A stretch of 64,000 nucleotides of DNA. Origin: Brucella daejeonensis. Lineage in GTDB: Bacteria; Pseudomonadota; Alphaproteobacteria; Rhizobiales; Rhizobiaceae. The notes below the pieces were generated by a model, which made no database searches, had not been told where the DNA came from, and was given only the letters and a program-made list of their open reading frames with translations. Below, piece by piece: positions 45,911 through 55,692 of this stretch; within the stretch, counting starts at the first letter, position 1; each line of letters starts with the position of its first letter. The stretch spans positions 109,437 through 173,436 of the forward strand of contig NZ_JACIJG010000011.1 in the NCBI RefSeq assembly GCF_014199265.1. The letters are read 5' to 3'. The position numbers were made by a program, and so were the translations under genes.

Positions 45911-46942
45911 ATGAGCAGCCCTTCCTCCCTGATGCTGCAGGAAACCGAACAGTCGCCTGCCGTCGTCGCTGAACTTCTCGAGAAGGAGGCAGGGACCCTT
46001 GCGGAGATTGCCCGCGTCTTCCGGAAGAACGAGCCTGCGGTCATAACCACTGCCGCACGCGGTTCGTCCGACCATGCCGCGACCTTCTTCAAATATCTCG
46101 CCGAAATCACGCTGGGCGTTCCGGTGGCTTCCATCGGTCCTTCGGTGGCATCGGTCTACGGCTCCAGACTGAAGCTGACGAACGGAATGCACTTTACCGT
46201 GTCGCAATCGGGTGCAAGCCCGGATATTGTCGCGGTACAGGATGCGGCCAAAAAGGGCGGCGCAACCACGGTTGCCGTCGTCAATGTCATCGATAGCCCG
46301 CTCGCCAGGGGCGCCGATATCGTGCTTGCGCTCAATGCGGGCGAAGAAAAAAGCGTCGCTGCGACCAAATCCTTCATAGCGGCGGTCACGGCCCTTTCAG
46401 GCGTGGTAGCGTCGGCCAGTGAGGATGCGAGCCTGCGCGCCGGTCTGGCGCGTTTGCCGGAAGCGCTGGCAGCAACAAGGCCCGAAGGTCGAGAAGCGGT
46501 TGAAAATCTCCTGTTCAACGCCCGTTCGCTTTATACGGGTGGTCGCGGCACGGCCTACGCCATTGCGCTGGAAGCAGCGCTCAAGGCCAAGGAAACCGCC
46601 AATATCCACGCTGAAGCCTTTTCGCTTGCCGAACTGATGCATGGTCCGATGCGTCTGGTGGAGGAGGGTTTCCCCATCGTCTCCTTCCTCCCGCGCGACG
46701 AAGCTTTCGACACGAATATGCAGGCGCTGAAACGTCTTCATTCCTTTGGAGCGAGCATTGTCACCCTGTCCGATGCCGAAACGCCGGGTTTCCGCCTGCC
46801 ATCGGCGAGCACGGGGAATGCGCATCTCGATCCGCTGGTTTCGCTCATCAACTATTACCGCGTCATTGAAGCGGTCACGCGCCGCAAGGGCTTCGACCCC
46901 GACAAGCCGCGCAATCTCAACAAGGTCACGGTGACGATATGA
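45911..46942 (+). CDS. SIS-domain glucosamine-6-phosphate deaminase, NagB-II type
   Basis: 343 residues, two SIS domains resembling the isomerase half of GlmS without the glutaminase half (TTAARGSSDHAATFFKYLAEI, VSQSGASPDIVAVQDAAKKGGAT, GRGTAYAIALEAALKAKETANIHAEAFSLAELMHGPM). NagB-II enzymes of this type replace classical NagB in many alphaproteobacteria and convert glucosamine-6-phosphate to fructose-6-phosphate and ammonia. The position between NagQ and NagA supports this over a glutamine-dependent GlmS. One base separates it from the regulator, and it overlaps nagA by four. Confidence 0.88.
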   Translation: MSSPSSLMLQETEQSPAVVAELLEKEAGTLAEIARVFRKNEPAVITTAARGSSDHAATFFKYLAEITLGVPVASIGPSVASVYGSRLKLTNGMHFTVSQSGASPDIVAVQDAAKKGGATTVAVVNVIDSPLARGADIVLALNAGEEKSVAATKSFIAAVTALSGVVASASEDASLRAGLARLPEALAATRPEGREAVENLLFNARSLYTGGRGTAYAIALEAALKAKETANIHAEAFSLAELMHGPMRLVEEGFPIVSFLPRDEAFDTNMQALKRLHSFGASIVTLSDAETPGFRLPSASTGNAHLDPLVSLINYYRVIEAVTRRKGFDPDKPRNLNKVTVTI

Positions 46943-48105
46943 CAAGGAAAACGGCAATTGCGGGTGCGCGGATTTTCGATGGCGAGCGTTTTCACGATCA
47001 AAGCGCGCTGGTGTTCGGTGACGGCAAGATCGAGGCCATCGTACCGGAGGCCTCGCTGGGCGAAGGCCATGAAATCGAACGGCTGAAGGGCGGCGTGCTT
47101 GCGCCCGGCTTCATCGATGCTCAGGTGAATGGCGGCGGCGGGCAAATGCTCAATGACGAGCCGACACCCGAAACCATGTTCGTGATTGCCGGTGGGCACC
47201 GCAAATACGGAACCACGAGCCTTCTGCCGACACTTATTACCGATGCGATGCCCGTGCGTGACCGCGCCATCGAAGCGGCCATCGAGGCGGTCAGGGCTGA
47301 CAAGGGCGTGGCGGGGCTGCACCTCGAAGGACCGCATCTGGCCCCGGCCCGCAAGGGCGCGCATCTGGCCGAATTGATGCGCCCGGTCGATGACGCCGAT
47401 ATTGCGCTTTATATCCGCACCGCCGGGCAGATCGGCACGCTTCTCGTGACGCTCGCCGCCGAGCAGGTCACCCCGGAACAAGTGCGGCGCTTAAGCGATG
47501 CCGGGGTGATCGTCAGCATCGGGCATAGCGACACGACGGCGGAAGAAGCCTTCCAACGCTTCGATGCGGGCGCGCGCAGCGTCACGCATCTTTATAATGC
47601 CATGAGCCAGATCGGTCATCGAGCACCGGGCCTTGCAGGTGCTGCACTGGATCATCCCGATATCTGGTGCGGCATCGTTGCCGATGGTCACCATGTCGAT
47701 CCAATGGCGCTGCGGCTTGCGCTGCGGGCCAAGCGCGGTGACGCGCATCTGTTCTTCGTCACGGACGCCATGGCGCTGGTCGGTTCCAATTCCGAGAGCT
47801 TCGAGATCAACGGGCGTTCGGTGCGGCGTGTGCCGGGCGGTATCTGCTCCAAGCTGGTGCTGGCCGATGGTACCATTGCCGGGTCCGACCTGGACATGGC
47901 GTCGGCGGTGCGTTTCGGCGTCGCTGAACTGGAACTGACACTCGCCGAGGCGCTGCGAATGGCAAGCCTTTATCCGGCGCGCTATCTCCGGCTTGCCGAT
48001 CGCGGCCTGTTCCGGCCGGGCTTGCGGATGGATGCGGTGCATCTCGACGATGGATTGTTCGCCAAAGCCACGTGGCTTTCGGGCGAAAAGCAGGACGCGG
48101 GTTGA
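46939..48105 (+). CDS. nagA: N-acetylglucosamine-6-phosphate deacetylase
   Basis: 388 residues. Amidohydrolase motifs of Nag[20 protein letters not shown], the metal residues in [46 protein letters not shown] and the catalytic aspartate in [11 protein letters not shown]. It removes acetate from GlcNAc-6-phosphate, giving the substrate of NagB-II. ATGA overlap with the gene before. Confidence 0.96.
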   Translation: MTRKTAIAGARIFDGERFHDQSALVFGDGKIEAIVPEASLGEGHEIERLKGGVLAPGFIDAQVNGGGGQMLNDEPTPETMFVIAGGHRKYGTTSLLPTLITDAMPVRDRAIEAAIEAVRADKGVAGLHLEGPHLAPARKGAHLAELMRPVDDADIALYIRTAGQIGTLLVTLAAEQVTPEQVRRLSDAGVIVSIGHSDTTAEEAFQRFDAGARSVTHLYNAMSQIGHRAPGLAGAALDHPDIWCGIVADGHHVDPMALRLALRAKRGDAHLFFVTDAMALVGSNSESFEINGRSVRRVPGGICSKLVLADGTIAGSDLDMASAVRFGVAELELTLAEALRMASLYPARYLRLADRGLFRPGLRMDAVHLDDGLFAKATWLSGEKQDAG

Positions 48106-48116
48106 AGGAGCGGGCG

Positions 48117-48845
48117 ATGAGCGAGATTACGGACCGTTATTTCAATGACCTGATCGCCCGGCTTTCTGGGCTCCGGGACCGGCTGGCCGATCCGATGGCG
48201 AAAGCTGCCGACCTTATCACCGCCGCAGCCAGGGCTGACCGCCGCGTCTATGTGTTCGGGACCGGTCATTCGCACATGATGGCCGAGGAATTGCATTATC
48301 GCGCGGGTGGCCTTGCCATCACCGTGCCGATCCTGTGCGGGGCGATCATGTTGCAGGACGGGGCTGCGGCAAGTTCGCATTTCGAGCGGATCGAGGGGGC
48401 GGTGCTGCCGATCCTCGACCGCTATGGCATTCGCGAAGGCGATGTGCTGATCGTCGTGTCCAATTCCGGCGTCAATGCCGCGCCGGTCGAAGCGGCGCGT
48501 TATGCGCGGGAAAAGGGAGCGACGGTTATAGCGGTTACATCGGTTGCCTATTCCAACGCCATCGCCAATGGACGTACGCAGCTTCACGCGCTGGCCGATG
48601 TGGTGCTGGACAACGACGCGCCCGCCGGTGACGCCGTGCTGGGCATCGAAGGGACAGAACTCAAGGTCGGTCCGGTGTCGACGGCTCTCGGTGTCACGAT
48701 TCTCAATGCCGTTTTTGCCGATGTATCGGCCCGGTTGGCGGGCGAGGGCGATGCGCCGATCTATCTGAGCGCCAACATGCCCGGTTCTGCGGATGTGAAT
48801 CGCGGCCTGGTAAGCCGTTACCGGGATCGCAATCCGCATCTTTGA
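48117..48845 (+). CDS. SIS-domain protein, UPF0309 family
   Basis: 242 residues from the ATG at 48117 (GAAGGAG ten bases before). One SIS phosphosugar-binding domain: [60 protein letters not shown]0309 proteins have no proven function; in this operon a role as phosphosugar isomerase or binding protein for amino sugars is likely. It follows nagA by 11 bases. Confidence 0.88.
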   Translation: MSEITDRYFNDLIARLSGLRDRLADPMAKAADLITAAARADRRVYVFGTGHSHMMAEELHYRAGGLAITVPILCGAIMLQDGAAASSHFERIEGAVLPILDRYGIREGDVLIVVSNSGVNAAPVEAARYAREKGATVIAVTSVAYSNAIANGRTQLHALADVVLDNDAPAGDAVLGIEGTELKVGPVSTALGVTILNAVFADVSARLAGEGDAPIYLSANMPGSADVNRGLVSRYRDRNPHL

Positions 48846-48975
48846 AACTTCGCAGCTTCCTCTTGATAGCGCAATCCCGTCAGTGCATACCGCATTCTGG
48901 CATGGCTGGACGCGTATTGTGAATTAGCTTCGCAATGACATGCTTGCCCGCGCCATCATAATTCGAGGAAGTTTG

Positions 48976-49860
48976 ATGCATAATTTTGTCCTGACCGTCA
49001 CCTGCAAATCCACCCGCGGCATTGTTGCCGCCATATCGGGTTATCTTGCGGGCAAGGGTTGCAACATCATCGACAGTGCCCAGTTCGACGATCTGGATAC
49101 CGGTCGGTTCTTCATGCGCGTCAGCTTCATTTCGGAGGAAGGGGTAGCGCTCGACGTGCTGCGCGAAGGCTTTGCGCCGGTGGCCGCGCCGTTCGAGATG
49201 GATTTCGATTTCCACGACAGTGCACATCGCACCAAGACCCTTCTGATGGTGTCGCGCTTTGGTCATTGCCTGAACGATCTTCTTTATCGCTGGAAGATCG
49301 GCGCGCTGCCGATCGACATCGTCGGCGTGGTGTCGAACCATTTCGACTATCAGAAAGTGGTGGTGAATCACGACATTCCCTTCCACCACATCGCCGTCAC
49401 CAAGGCCAACAAGCCGGAAGCCGAGCGCCGTCTCATGGATATCGTGGAAGATACCGGCACGGAACTGGTCGTGCTGGCGCGCTACATGCAGGTGCTCTCC
49501 GACGAGCTTTGCAGGAAGATGTCGGGCCGCATCATCAATATTCACCACTCCTTCCTGCCGTCCTTCAAGGGGGCGAACCCTTACAAGCAGGCCTATGAGC
49601 GCGGCGTGAAGCTGATTGGCGCGACGGCGCATTACGTCACCGCCGATCTCGACGAAGGCCCGATCGTCGAACAGGATGTGGCGCGTATCACCCATGCGCA
49701 AAGCGCCGCCGATTACGTGTCCATCGGGCGCGATGTGGAAGCGCAGGTTCTGGCGCGCGCCGTCCATGCGCATATCCACCACCGCTCGTTCCTTAACGGC
49801 AATCGCACGGTCGTCTTCCCGGCGAGTCCTAACTCGTTCGCATCGGAGCGCATGGGTTAA
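48976..49860 (+). CDS. purU: Formyltetrahydrofolate deformylase
   Basis: 294 residues from the ATG at 48976 (GAGGA six bases before). N-terminal ACT domain (FVLTVTCKSTRGIVAAISGYLAGKGCNIIDSAQFDD) and formyltransferase-type catalytic domain with the Asn-His-Asp set in NIHHSFLPSFKGANPYKQAYERGVKLIGATAHYVTADLDEGPIVEQD. It hydrolyses 10-formyltetrahydrofolate to formate and tetrahydrofolate, balancing one-carbon units. Monocistronic, with its own terminator. Confidence 0.95.
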   Translation: MHNFVLTVTCKSTRGIVAAISGYLAGKGCNIIDSAQFDDLDTGRFFMRVSFISEEGVALDVLREGFAPVAAPFEMDFDFHDSAHRTKTLLMVSRFGHCLNDLLYRWKIGALPIDIVGVVSNHFDYQKVVVNHDIPFHHIAVTKANKPEAERRLMDIVEDTGTELVVLARYMQVLSDELCRKMSGRIINIHHSFLPSFKGANPYKQAYERGVKLIGATAHYVTADLDEGPIVEQDVARITHAQSAADYVSIGRDVEAQVLARAVHAHIHHRSFLNGNRTVVFPASPNSFASERMG

Positions 49861-49875
49861 CGGCAGACGTGGCAA

Positions 49876-49906
49876 TAAAAAACCCCGCTTGAAGCGGGGT
49901 TTTTCT
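49876..49906. terminator. Bidirectional Rho-independent terminator after purU
   Basis: AAAAAACCCCGCTTGAAGCGGGG then TTTTTC: a 7-bp GC stem with an A-run on one side and a T-run on the other. It stands between the convergent purU and AmaB-type genes and works for both strands. Confidence 0.85.
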
Positions 49907-49923
49907 TGAGGGCTTTTGAGCGA

Positions 49924-51456
49924 TCAGTCGATGTCGAAGGACACGCCCTGAGCGAGCGGCAGAGCCTTCGAATAGTTGACCGTGTTGGTTGCGCGGCGCA
50001 TGTAACCCTTCCATGCATCCGAACCGGATTCGCGACCGCCGCCGGTTTCCTTCTCGCCGCCGAACGCGCCGCCGATTTCGGCACCCGACGTGCCGATATT
50101 GACATTGGCGATGCCGCAATCCGAACCCTCGACCGAGAGGAAACGTTCGGCTTCCTGAAGATCGAGCGTGAAGATAGAGGACGACAGGCCTGCGCCGACT
50201 GCATTATGCTGTACCAGCACGTCGTCGAAGTCGGAATATTTCATCACGTAAAGGATTGGCGCGAAGGTCTCTTCCAGAACCGGGCCTTCCTGTTTCGGCA
50301 TTTCAATGATGGCCGGGCGCACATAATAGGCGTTTTCATAGCCGGTATCGACGCGTTCGCCTCCCTGCACCTTGCCGCCGTGCGTGGCCGCTTCCTTGAG
50401 CGCCTTCTGCATGTTGTCGAAGGCAGCCTTGTCGATCAGCGGGCCGACCAGGGCGCTGGTTTCGAGCGGCGAGCCGATGGAAACGCTGGCATAGGCCTTC
50501 TGGAGGCGCGGAACGAGCGCATCGTAGACGCTTTCATGCACGAACAGGCGGCGCAGTGTGGTGCAGCGCTGGCCAGCCGTGCCCATGGCGCCGAATGCGA
50601 TGGCGCGCAGCGCCATGTCGAGATCGGCGGACGGGCAGACGATACCGGCATTGTTGCCGCCCAGTTCAAGGATCGAGCGGGCAAAACGCTTGGCTAGGCG
50701 CGGGCCCACTTCGCGACCCATGCGGGTGGAGCCGGTAGCGGAAACAAGCGGCACCTTCGGGCTGTCGACGAGAACTTCGCCGATTTCACGATTGCCGAGC
50801 AGAAGCTGTGAAACGCCTTCCGGCGCATCGCCGAAACGCTTGAGCGCGCGCTTGAAGATCGCATCGCAGGCAAGCGCGGTGAGAAGCGTCTTTTCGGACG
50901 GTTTCCATACGACCGCGTTGCCGCAGACGATTGCCAAAGCGGTATTCCACGACCAGACGGCGACGGGGAAGTTGAAGGCCGAAATCACGCCGACAACGCC
51001 CAGCGGATGCCAGGTTTCCATCATGCGATGGCCTGCGCGTTCGGTGGCGATGGTGAGGCCGTAAAGCTGACGCGAGAGACCGACCGCGAAATCGCAGATG
51101 TCGATCATTTCCTGCACTTCGCCAAGACCTTCCGACGGGATCTTACCCGCTTCGAGCGAAACGAGACGACCCAGATCTTCCTTGGAAGCGCGCAGTTCTT
51201 CACCGAGCAGGCGGATCAGTTCACCGCGCTTGGGAGCCGGGACGGTACGCCATGCGCGGAAAGCCTCGTCGGCCTTTGCGATGATCTTTTCGGCGTCCGC
51301 CTTGCTGTGGGTCTTGATCGCGGCGATCTGCTCGCCGGAGACCGGGCTGAAACCAGCGAGGTCGCCGCCCGTATAGGCGCTTGCGTCAACGCCGAGCCTG
51401 GAAAGCAGCTCCGAGGCTTCCTTCTTTACGTCGATCTTTCTAACAGCGGTGTTCAT
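49924..51456 (-). CDS. amaB: L-2-aminoadipate-6-semialdehyde dehydrogenase (AmaB/Pcd type)
   Basis: 510 residues. Aldehyde dehydrogenase fold with catalytic C298 (AGQRCTTLRRLFVHES) and E264 (ILELGGNNAGIV). The N-terminal segment ELLSRLGVDASAYTGGDLAGFSPVSGE and ALPLAQGVSFDID at the end are typical of the ALDH7/AASADH group. It oxidises 2-aminoadipate semialdehyde (in equilibrium with piperideine-6-carboxylate) to L-2-aminoadipate. It is 24 bases downstream of hglS in one operon. The gene's substrate is also the product expected from a 5-phosphohydroxylysine phospho-lyase. Confidence 0.88.
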   Translation of the reverse strand: MNTAVRKIDVKKEASELLSRLGVDASAYTGGDLAGFSPVSGEQIAAIKTHSKADAEKIIAKADEAFRAWRTVPAPKRGELIRLLGEELRASKEDLGRLVSLEAGKIPSEGLGEVQEMIDICDFAVGLSRQLYGLTIATERAGHRMMETWHPLGVVGVISAFNFPVAVWSWNTALAIVCGNAVVWKPSEKTLLTALACDAIFKRALKRFGDAPEGVSQLLLGNREIGEVLVDSPKVPLVSATGSTRMGREVGPRLAKRFARSILELGGNNAGIVCPSADLDMALRAIAFGAMGTAGQRCTTLRRLFVHESVYDALVPRLQKAYASVSIGSPLETSALVGPLIDKAAFDNMQKALKEAATHGGKVQGGERVDTGYENAYYVRPAIIEMPKQEGPVLEETFAPILYVMKYSDFDDVLVQHNAVGAGLSSSIFTLDLQEAERFLSVEGSDCGIANVNIGTSGAEIGGAFGGEKETGGGRESGSDAWKGYMRRATNTVNYSKALPLAQGVSFDID

Positions 51457-51480
51457 GGCTTTCCTCTCTGTATCAATAGT

Positions 51481-52881
51481 TTATTCGGCGGCCTGAAGGC
51501 CGCTCAGACCGGCCAGTACGGCTTCGATGGATTCGTGTTCGAGGCGGGCATAATGCTCGAATTCATTGAGCACCTTCGCACCCAGATCCTCCTCGAAACG
51601 CTTCTGGTTAGGGCTTTCGACGAATTCCTGTGTGTTGTCGTCACCCAGATTGGACTGGAATATACCGGCGGCGCTGACCGGCAGGAAGTCTTCATAAGTG
51701 ATCGGATCGAACTGAACCGCGCCGGCTTCCACCAGAACCTCAATATCGGTGCCCGCGCTGAAGCCTGCAAGTGTTGCCGCATCCTTGACCGAACATGCGA
51801 AGTAGCCGAGGCCCTCTTCACGAATAGCTGCCCAAGTATCAGGGAAAGCGCCGAAAGCGTCGTCCAGCGCCTTCATGTAAGCCGCCGCGTTGGAGCCGTC
51901 CGGGGCGGGACGCACAATGGCGCGCGCGTCGCTCAGAAGCCTGTCATAAAGTGCGCGGCCTTTTGGCGTCAGCGCAATGCCGCGTTGTTCGATCTCGCCG
52001 AACCGGGCGGTATGCGAACCCGGCGTCCACGTTCCATCTGCGTCGATGAATGAAACCGCCTCTTCCAGCGCTTTGAACGAGGTCTGGCGCAGGAGGATCG
52101 GGCAGTTGCGCGTCGGCGGGCCTTCGACGACCGCCTTCGGATTGATGCCGCGTTCCGGCATCTGATCCTGTACGGCGTCGATATCGAGCGTGCGCGGCGT
52201 CAGGTGGTTGATATGCGGTCCCTTGAAGGAGACGACATCGGCGATCAGGCGATGCGCATCATGCAGGCGATGGTAGAGATCGGCGCTGACATTGGCGCGG
52301 TCATGCCAGCGGAAGGTTTCCAGCACTTCATCAACAAAGATCTTGGCGTCTTCCGCGCCAAGACCGCCTTCGGCTTCCGCTTTCTCGACCAATGCTATTG
52401 CGCCGGTCGTGAAAATCTGACGCTTCGACAGAACCTCTTCGGCTTCTGCGCGCAGCTTCTCATCGGCAATCAGATCGAGACGAAGCAGCGAGGTGAAGAC
52501 GCGAAACGGATTGCGCTTCAGGGCGGCATCGTCTACCGGGCGGAAGGCGGTGGAATGAACCGGCACGGCTGCGGCGCTCAGGTCGTAATAGCCGACCGGG
52601 AACATGCCCATCACGGCGAATACGCGGCGCATCATGGAAAGCTCGGCGGCGGTGCCAAGCCGAATCGCGCCGTGGCGTTCTTCGGAAATGCGTTCGAGCG
52701 AATCTGTTTCGGCCAGCCTTTCGTGCAGATGGGGGTCCTCGCGGAGTACCCTGGCGTTCACGTCGGCAACCAGTTCCATCAGCGTGCCATAGGCAGGCAC
52801 TTCTTCCTTGTACATGGCCGACATCGCAGCCGAAAAAGCGGAGCGGATAGCATCCGGCGAGACGAACTTCTGGTCTTTCAT
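51481..52881 (-). CDS. hglS: 2-oxoadipate dioxygenase/decarboxylase (HglS/YdcJ, DUF1338)
   Basis: 466 residues from the ATG at 52881; a TTG at 52917 is in frame but less likely. With this start the metal and substrate residues fall at H70 and R74 (SEERHGAIRLG) and H226 (KGPHINHLTPR), matching the numbering known from the Pseudomonas putida enzyme; E296 in ARFGEIEQRG is the likely third ligand. The enzyme turns 2-oxoadipate into D-2-hydroxyglutarate and CO2 in lysine breakdown. Operon with the AmaB-type gene; divergent from a LysR gene. Confidence 0.9.
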   Translation of the reverse strand: MKDQKFVSPDAIRSAFSAAMSAMYKEEVPAYGTLMELVADVNARVLREDPHLHERLAETDSLERISEERHGAIRLGTAAELSMMRRVFAVMGMFPVGYYDLSAAAVPVHSTAFRPVDDAALKRNPFRVFTSLLRLDLIADEKLRAEAEEVLSKRQIFTTGAIALVEKAEAEGGLGAEDAKIFVDEVLETFRWHDRANVSADLYHRLHDAHRLIADVVSFKGPHINHLTPRTLDIDAVQDQMPERGINPKAVVEGPPTRNCPILLRQTSFKALEEAVSFIDADGTWTPGSHTARFGEIEQRGIALTPKGRALYDRLLSDARAIVRPAPDGSNAAAYMKALDDAFGAFPDTWAAIREEGLGYFACSVKDAATLAGFSAGTDIEVLVEAGAVQFDPITYEDFLPVSAAGIFQSNLGDDNTQEFVESPNQKRFEEDLGAKVLNEFEHYARLEHESIEAVLAGLSGLQAAE

Positions 52882-53027
52882 TGCGAAATTTCCGTCGAAA
52901 GGGGCATCTTCGGGCAAGGCATGTCCTCTTGGGGGCAGACATGCCTGGATTATGATGAAAATGTATCATATCAGCCGTTTTGCGGTTATGATCGCGACGA
53001 AAGCAACTATGTTAATGCGAGAATGGA

Positions 53028-53960
53028 ATGAAGCTGAGCAGGAGACTGATCCCGGACATCACCACGCTGCAAGCCTTCGAATGCGCCGCGCGCCATGGCA
53101 GTTTTACACAGGCTGCAAATGAACTGAACCTTACGCAAAGCGCGGTAAGCCGCCAGATCAAGGATCTTGAAAGCCAGCTTGGCGTCCTGCTTTTCGAACG
53201 TATCCGCCAGCGCATTCTTCTCTCCGATGCAGGGCGCAAGTTTCTGCCGGAAGTGCGGCGTCTCCTCAACCAGACCGAGGACACGATGCTGCGCGCCATG
53301 GCGTCGGCGCAATCCACGTCTTCCTTCAGTGTTGCGACCCTGCCCACCTTCGGTACGCGCTGGCTGATGCCCCGTATTCCTGATTTTATTGAAAAGCATC
53401 CGGGTATTGCCATCAATGTCGCGTCGCGCTCCGGCGTGTTCGATTTCGAGGAACAGCCTTTCGACCTCGCCATCCACTATGGCCAGCCGGTCTGGGCGCA
53501 CGCGACCTGCACATTCCTGTGCAGCGAGGTGATCGTTCCCGTAGCAAGCCCCAACCTGCTGAAAGCGCGCCATCCCGCAGCGCCGGAAGATCTGGAGCAT
53601 GAACCGCTCCTGCATCTGGCGACGCGCCCCAAAATGTGGGCGCAATGGTTCGAAAGCTGTGGCGTCGAAGGACAATCGGCCTATCGGGGACATCGCTTCG
53701 ACCAGTTCTCCATGGTGATCGGGGCTGCTCTGGCCGGGCTGGGATTCGCGCTCCTGCCGCTCTATCTGATCGAGCAGGAGTTGCGGAATGGCGAACTGGT
53801 GCTGCTTTTCGAGAAACCCATGCGTACCGAGAATGACTATTATCTCGTCGTGCCGGAAGGGAAGCTCGAAAATCCCCTGACACAGGTGTTCTGCCAGTGG
53901 ATTTCGGGTCAGGTCGGAAATACAGACTATTCGTCGCTGGTTCATTCCAAACCGGAATGA
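53028..53960 (+). CDS. LysR-family regulator of the lysine/pipecolate genes
   Basis: 310 residues. GcvA-like N-terminal HTH (IPDITTLQAFECAARHGSFTQAANELNLTQSAVSRQIKDLESQLGVLLFERIRQRILLSDAGRKFL) and an effector domain containing PTFGTRWLMPRIPDFIEKHPGI. It sits between the hglS-amaB operon (divergent) and the AmaA-type gene (downstream, same strand), so it is well placed to control both. Likely inducer: lysine, pipecolate or 2-aminoadipate. Confidence 0.9.
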   Translation: MKLSRRLIPDITTLQAFECAARHGSFTQAANELNLTQSAVSRQIKDLESQLGVLLFERIRQRILLSDAGRKFLPEVRRLLNQTEDTMLRAMASAQSTSSFSVATLPTFGTRWLMPRIPDFIEKHPGIAINVASRSGVFDFEEQPFDLAIHYGQPVWAHATCTFLCSEVIVPVASPNLLKARHPAAPEDLEHEPLLHLATRPKMWAQWFESCGVEGQSAYRGHRFDQFSMVIGAALAGLGFALLPLYLIEQELRNGELVLLFEKPMRTENDYYLVVPEGKLENPLTQVFCQWISGQVGNTDYSSLVHSKPE

Positions 53961-54060
53961 ATTGTTGCGTAAATATCGCTGTCGCCGGAGCTTCCGTAGC
54001 GTGAAATAGAGATAGTCGGGCAGATAGCCCGTTTTCCACGATATGAAATGGTTGCATCCG

Positions 54061-55356
54061 ATGTTGAACGATCCCCGCTCGCATGGTCTTTGGGAAAAGA
54101 CCGCTCCAGCCGCACCGAAGACGATTTCGCTGAAAGGCGATCTGACTGCGGATGTCGTGATTGTGGGTGGGGGCTTCACCGGCCTCTCCACCGCCCTGCA
54201 TCTGGCTGAAAAGGGCGTCAACGCCGTGGTGCTGGAAGGCGTGGAGATCGGCTATGGCGGATCCGGCCGCAATGTCGGTCTGGTCAATGCGGGCATGTGG
54301 GTCATGCCGGACGATCTTCCCGGTGTACTCGGCCAGAAATATGGCGATCGTCTGCTGGACGTGCTCGGCAATGCGCCCAAGCTTGTTTTCGAGATCATCG
54401 AAAAACACAAGATCGCCTGCGAGGTCGAAAAGCAAGGGACGCTGCATTGTGCTGTCGGCGCAAAGGGTTTCAAGGAACTTGAAGACCGTTACGAGCAGTG
54501 GGCTCGCCGTGGCGCAGATGTGAAGCTGCTCGACGCGAGGGAGACCGAGGCCAAGGTCGGCACGAAAGCCTATGCGGGGTCGCTTCTCGACCTGCGCGCG
54601 GGCACGATCCAACCGCTTGCCTATGTGCGCGGGCTGGCTGGTGCGGCCGTTGCTGCGGGCGCGAGAATATTCACGGCAAGCCCGGTGACGGGTGCGGAAG
54701 AAAACAACGGCAAATGGGTCGTCAGGACCGCATCCGGTTCGGTGACGGCGGATTGGGTCGTGGTCGCGACAAATGCCTACACGAATACGCCATGGGCGGA
54801 AGTGCGCGCCGAACTGGTGCACCTGCCTTATTTCAACATGGCGACCAGGCCTCTGTCCGACAATCTGAGGAAGAGCATTCTGCCGGAACGTCAGGGCGTA
54901 TGGGATACGAAGGAAGTCCTGTCGTCTTTCCGCTTCGACCAGCAGGGCCGTCTTGTGTTCGGTAGCGTCGGTGCGTTGCGCAATACGGGCGCAAGCGTGC
55001 ACAGGGCATGGGCGAAGAAGTCGCTCAAGCGTCTTTTCCCCCAGATCGGCCCCCAGATCGACAATGTCGAATTCGAAGCCGAATGGTATGGCAAGATCGG
55101 CATGACCAATGACAACCTGCCGAAGTTCCACCGCCTTGCGCGCAATGTGGTCGGCTTTTCCGGCTATAACGGACGCGGAATCGCACCCGGTACGGTGTTC
55201 GGCAAGCATCTTGCGCAACTCGTTTCAGGCGAAATAACCGAGGATGATCTTCCGCTGCCGGTCAGCGATCCGAAGGCGCAGAATTTCCGTGGGATTCGCG
55301 AAGCCTATTACGAGGCGGGCGCGCAGATTGCCCATGTTGGCGAAATCGTTATCTGA
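54061..55356 (+). CDS. amaA: FAD-dependent L-pipecolate oxidase-like enzyme (AmaA type)
   Basis: 431 residues from the ATG at 54061; an ATG at 54043 adds six residues and neither has a clear RBS. DAO-fold flavoenzyme: dinucleotide motif TADVVIVGGGFTGLSTALHLAEKG and GYGGSGRNVGLVNAGMW near the N-terminus, and KIGMTNDNLPKFHRLARNVVGFSGYNGRGIAPGTVFG near the C-terminus. Similar to AmaA, which oxidises L-pipecolate to piperideine-6-carboxylate. The neighbouring hglS and AmaB-type genes support that function; other cyclic or D-amino acids remain possible. Confidence 0.8.
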   Translation: MLNDPRSHGLWEKTAPAAPKTISLKGDLTADVVIVGGGFTGLSTALHLAEKGVNAVVLEGVEIGYGGSGRNVGLVNAGMWVMPDDLPGVLGQKYGDRLLDVLGNAPKLVFEIIEKHKIACEVEKQGTLHCAVGAKGFKELEDRYEQWARRGADVKLLDARETEAKVGTKAYAGSLLDLRAGTIQPLAYVRGLAGAAVAAGARIFTASPVTGAEENNGKWVVRTASGSVTADWVVVATNAYTNTPWAEVRAELVHLPYFNMATRPLSDNLRKSILPERQGVWDTKEVLSSFRFDQQGRLVFGSVGALRNTGASVHRAWAKKSLKRLFPQIGPQIDNVEFEAEWYGKIGMTNDNLPKFHRLARNVVGFSGYNGRGIAPGTVFGKHLAQLVSGEITEDDLPLPVSDPKAQNFRGIREAYYEAGAQIAHVGEIVI

Positions 55357-55692
55357 TTTTCCATTGTTATTGCCGGGCTGCTGCATCTGTCATAAAACCG
55401 CAGTGCAATTCCTCTAATGCCAACCGCGTCCTCCCTCGCCGGGAGATGCGGATGGCTGGCCGGTAAATCGTTCGATGTCTTGAAAGCCTTCCGATGGACG
55501 TAGCGCCGCCGGGAGGCTTTCCGCTTTTCGGCTTCAGATTGCAGGATATTTGACAGGTCCGCCATGAATGGAAATGATCGTGCCTATCGCCATGATACCG
55601 TCTGTGCGCTATCAGTTCGCACGCGGCGGGATTGTGCTGGCATTGCCGGCCATGCTGGCGAACATTACACCGAAATTCGAGGAGCAAACCCC
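55357..55692. promoter_or_regulatory. Leader region of the family 1 ABC importer
   Basis: 336 bases without a supported gene. A large stem-loop, GAAAGCCTTCCG...CGGGAGGCTTTC (55482-55523), has 11 of 12 pairs and may terminate amaA or attenuate the ABC operon. A second smaller hairpin CTCCC-TCGCC-GGGAG lies near 55432-55446. GAGGAGC precedes the binding-protein ATG. I cannot match the region to a known riboswitch. Confidence 0.4.

Noticed and set aside
55357..55692. Leader of the family 1 ABC operon considered as a TPP or other riboswitch
   Set aside because: The stem-loops do not contain conserved riboswitch core sequences that I can recognise.
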